Shown here in pieces: positions 61,740 to 64,000 of a stretch of DNA of 64,000 bases. The number at the start of each line of letters is the position of its first letter. The first letter of the stretch is position 1. Both the position numbers and the translations under genes were made by a program. The DNA is from Paraburkholderia sp. FT54 (GTDB lineage Bacteria; Pseudomonadota; Gammaproteobacteria; Burkholderiales; Burkholderiaceae), in assembly GCF_031585635.1 (NCBI RefSeq), contig NZ_CP134195.1, positions 1,736,001-1,800,000 of the forward strand. The letters are read 5' to 3'. Below the pieces are notes generated by a model. The model made no database searches. It was not told the DNA's origin and saw only the letters and a list, made by a program, of their open reading frames with translations.

Positions 61740-62906
61740 ATGAGTAGTGACCAGTCGGGCGCGCTGGCAGGGACGGCTGCGCCGTCCCCGGGCCTGAACG
61801 CCGTTATAGGCGACGCCACGGAGAACTTTGTCCAGGTCGTCGACGTCGTGAAAAAGTTCGGCGAGACCGTGGCGGTCAAAGGCGTCAACCTGTCGGTGAA
61901 GAAAGGCGAGCTGTTCGCGCTGCTCGGCAGTTCCGGTTGCGGCAAGTCCACTTTGCTGCGCATGATGGCCGGGCTCGAAAGCGTGACCTCGGGCAAGATC
62001 CTGATCGACGGTGAGGATCTCGCGCAATTGCCGCCGTACCGCCGGCCGGTCAACATGATGTTCCAGTCGTACGCGCTGTTTCCGCACATGACCGTGGAAG
62101 GCAACGTCGCCTTCGGTCTGAAGCAGGAAGGCGTGCCCAAGGCCGAGCTGAAGGATCGCGTGCAAAGCGCGCTCGAACTCGTGCAGATGGGGCGCTTTGC
62201 GAAGCGCAAGCCGAATCAGCTGTCCGGCGGTCAGCAGCAGCGCGTGGCGCTGGCGCGTTCGCTGGTCAAGCGGCCCAAGCTGCTGCTGCTCGACGAGCCG
62301 ATGTCCGCGCTCGACAAGCAGATCCGTCAACGTACCCAGATCGAACTGGTCAACATTCTCGACAAGGTCGGCGTGACCTGCATGATGGTGACGCACGATC
62401 AGGAAGAGGCGATGACCATGGCGGGCCGCCTTGCCGTGATGAGCGAAGGCGAGATCGTGCAACTCGGCACGCCGCACGAAGTGTATGAATATCCGAATAG
62501 CCGTTTCTCGGCCGAGTTCATCGGTTCGACGAATCTGTTCGAAGGCCATACGGTTGAAGACGAGCCCGATCACGTGTTCATCGAAACGCCCGACCTGCCG
62601 TGCCAGCTATATGTCAGCCACGGCATTACCGGTCCGCTCGGCATGCCGGTGACGATTTCGGTGCGGCCCGAGCGCATCGCGCTCACGCGCAAACCGCCTG
62701 AGGGCGCGTTCAACTGGGGCAAGGGCGTCGTCACGAATATCGCGTACATGGGCGGCTATTCGCTGTATCACGTGAAGCTCGACGCCGGCAAAACCGTGAT
62801 CGCGAACGTGACGAGTCTTGCGCTAACCGAGATCGATCCGCCCACGTGGGGCGACGAAGTGTACGTGCGCTGGAGCGCGTCGGCCGGTGTGGTGCTCACG
62901 TCATGA
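61740..62906 (+). CDS. potG: Putrescine-type ABC transporter ATPase
   Basis: A 388-residue ATPase of the PotA/PotG type. Walker A GSSGCGKST, Q-loop FQSYALFPHMTV, signature LSGGQQQR, Walker B LLLLDEPMSAL and the switch His in VTHDQEEAM are all present, followed by a C-terminal TOBE-like region with SVRPERIAL. The frame is open from ATG 61680, but that start lies inside the intergenic hairpin, so ATG 61740 is preferred. Its stop overlaps the potH start (ATGA region at 62903-62906). Confidence 0.9.
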   Translation: MSSDQSGALAGTAAPSPGLNAVIGDATENFVQVVDVVKKFGETVAVKGVNLSVKKGELFALLGSSGCGKSTLLRMMAGLESVTSGKILIDGEDLAQLPPYRRPVNMMFQSYALFPHMTVEGNVAFGLKQEGVPKAELKDRVQSALELVQMGRFAKRKPNQLSGGQQQRVALARSLVKRPKLLLLDEPMSALDKQIRQRTQIELVNILDKVGVTCMMVTHDQEEAMTMAGRLAVMSEGEIVQLGTPHEVYEYPNSRFSAEFIGSTNLFEGHTVEDEPDHVFIETPDLPCQLYVSHGITGPLGMPVTISVRPERIALTRKPPEGAFNWGKGVVTNIAYMGGYSLYHVKLDAGKTVIANVTSLALTEIDPPTWGDEVYVRWSASAGVVLTS

Positions 62907-63832
62907 AGCGCTCGTTCAATTCTTTCGCCACCTGGCCGGTGCGGCGCTTCAACCTGACCGGCCGGACCGCGGTGGTGGCCGGTCCGTTCATCTGGCTGCT
63001 GCTGTTTTTCCTCGTGCCGTTCCTGCTGGTCGTCAAGATCAGCTTCGCCGATTTGCAGCTCGGGATTCCGCCCTACACGGAGTTGACCAACTTCGCGGAC
63101 GGCGCGATTCACATCACGCTCGACCTGTCGCATTACGCGTTTCTGCTGACCGACAGTCTGTACTTCGCGACCTACGTGAATTCCGTGGTGGTCGCCGCGA
63201 TCTCGACGCTATTGTGTTTGCTGATCGGCTATCCGATGGCGTATTACATCGCGCGGTCGAATCCGGCCAGCCGCAATCTGCTGATGATGGCCGTGATGCT
63301 GCCGTTCTGGACGTCGTTTCTGATTCGCGTGTATGCGTGGATCGGGATTCTGAAGAACAACGGCCTGCTGAATAACTTTTTGATGTCGATCGGGCTGATT
63401 CATACGCCGATCGAGCTGTATCACACGAATACCGCCGTTTATATCGGCATGGTCTATTCGTATCTGCCGTTCCTTGTCATGCCGCTGTATGCGCATCTGG
63501 TGAAGATGGACATGACGCTGCTGGAAGCCGCTTACGACCTCGGCGCGAAGCCGTGGAAGGCGTTCTGGCAGATCACTTTGCCGCTGTCGAAGAACGGCAT
63601 TATCGCCGGTTGTTTGCTGGTGTTCATTCCGGCGGTGGGCGAGTACGTGATTCCTGAATTGCTGGGCGGCGCGAATACGCTGATGATCGGCCGCGTGATG
63701 TGGAATGAGTTCTTCGACAATGCCGATTGGCCGATGGCGTCCGCCGTGACGTGCGCAATGGTGTTGTTGTTATTGGTGCCGATGGCGTTTTTCCAGTACG
63801 CGCAGGCGAAGGCGATGGAGGAAAGGCGCTGA
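62903..63832 (+). CDS. potH: Putrescine-type ABC transporter permease
   Basis: A 309-residue membrane permease with six transmembrane segments. It has LPFWTSFLIRVYAWIGILKNNGLLNN, typical of PotB/PotH, and the EAA-loop LLEAAYDLGAKPWKAFWQITLPLSKNGIIAGCLLVFIPAVGEYVIPELLGG that contacts the ATPase. It starts at ATG 62903 overlapping the preceding stop. Its own stop overlaps the potI start (TGATG at 63830-63834), showing tight coupling. Confidence 0.92.
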   Translation: MKRSFNSFATWPVRRFNLTGRTAVVAGPFIWLLLFFLVPFLLVVKISFADLQLGIPPYTELTNFADGAIHITLDLSHYAFLLTDSLYFATYVNSVVVAAISTLLCLLIGYPMAYYIARSNPASRNLLMMAVMLPFWTSFLIRVYAWIGILKNNGLLNNFLMSIGLIHTPIELYHTNTAVYIGMVYSYLPFLVMPLYAHLVKMDMTLLEAAYDLGAKPWKAFWQITLPLSKNGIIAGCLLVFIPAVGEYVIPELLGGANTLMIGRVMWNEFFDNADWPMASAVTCAMVLLLLVPMAFFQYAQAKAMEERR

Positions 63833-64000
63833 TGAAGCCGAACCGGATTTTGCAGTTGCTTGCCTTGGGGATCGGGTTTCTGTTTTTATACGTGCCGATT
63901 GTGAGTCTGATTGTGTATTCGTTCAACGAATCGCAACTGGTCACGGTGTGGACGCGGTTTTCGACGCGCTGGTATGCGGCGTTGCTTCAGGATGACGAAC
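63832..64000 (+). CDS. potI: Putrescine-type ABC transporter permease 2, 5' part
   Basis: The first 56 residues of the second permease, MKPNRILQLLALGIGFLFLYVPI onward, cut off by the window end. VPIVSLIVYSFNESQLVTVWTRFSTRWYAALLQDD is typical of PotI/PotC. The start ATG overlaps the potH stop. No defect is seen in the visible part. Confidence 0.88.
   Translation, partial: MKPNRILQLLALGIGFLFLYVPIVSLIVYSFNESQLVTVWTRFSTRWYAALLQDDE

Noticed and set aside
1..64000. CRISPR array, tRNA/rRNA genes, complete insertion sequence or prophage
   Set aside because: No regularly spaced repeats, no clover-leaf-like tRNA text, no transposase or phage structural gene were seen on reading both strands; an automated scan was not available.

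Overview
The window reads as a chromosomal segment of a high-GC betaproteobacterium, most likely Paraburkholderia or a close Burkholderiales relative. The reasons are GC-rich codon use, polyhydroxybutyrate genes (phasin and acetoacetyl-CoA reductase), small Burkholderia-like hypothetical genes, and a compact purine-catabolism cluster. This assignment comes from reading the proteins, not from a database search. No rRNA, tRNA, CRISPR array or complete insertion sequence was seen.

Layout. 1-5910: end of one sugar ABC transporter gene, an aldo/keto reductase, a reverse-strand lower-GC two-gene cassette (a cREC-type receiver protein plus a uracil-DNA-glycosylase-like protein), and a second sugar ABC importer (binding protein, permease, ATPase). 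5911-21540: mixed accessory and housekeeping genes, including a membrane diguanylate cyclase, DUF4336 protein, phasin, PhaB, protein isoaspartate methyltransferase, YihY, an EEP-family nuclease/phosphatase, a ParB-like protein, stand-alone UdgX and a DUF72 protein. 21828-25426: an ECF41-type sigma factor, a LysR regulator with an ECF41-consensus promoter in front of it, an NAD(P)-binding epimerase-like protein and an Ohr/OsmC protein. 25489-28182: a radical-SAM protein and a DUF4130-UdgX fusion behind a near-perfect LexA box. 28513-31745: 2H phosphoesterase, small lipoprotein, DUF1992, TadA and LdcA.

32058-49732 is a nearly complete purine-salvage and degradation island. It holds a GntR/FCD regulator with two TTGTTGACAA palindromes upstream, an NCS1 permease, an allantoin/hydantoin racemase-like protein, PuuE, UraD, allantoicase, ureidoglycolate lyase, PuuD (membrane urate hydroxylase with a cytochrome c tail), UraH, 8-oxoguanine deaminase, a LysR regulator and a BMP-type nucleoside ABC importer. 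Together these would take 8-oxoguanine or urate through 5-hydroxyisourate, OHCU, allantoin, allantoate and ureidoglycolate to glyoxylate and urea. A decayed hipBA toxin-antitoxin locus (intact HipB-like regulator, truncated HipA, elaborate inverted repeats) lies inside the island.

49859-64000: dodecin, a beta-hydroxyacid-dehydrogenase-like protein with a low-complexity insertion, YbiT-type ABC-F protein, aldehyde dehydrogenase, nitronate-monooxygenase-like protein, OmpW, DUF1289, phospholipase A1, an Nramp transporter and the start of a potFGHI putrescine importer running off the right edge.

The most interesting material is the DNA-repair theme (two UdgX proteins within 8 kb, one in an apparently SOS-controlled radical-SAM operon, plus a UDG-like protein paired with a receiver-like domain), the ECF41 promoter, the HipB operator array, and in-frame hexanucleotide-type expansions in two enzymes.
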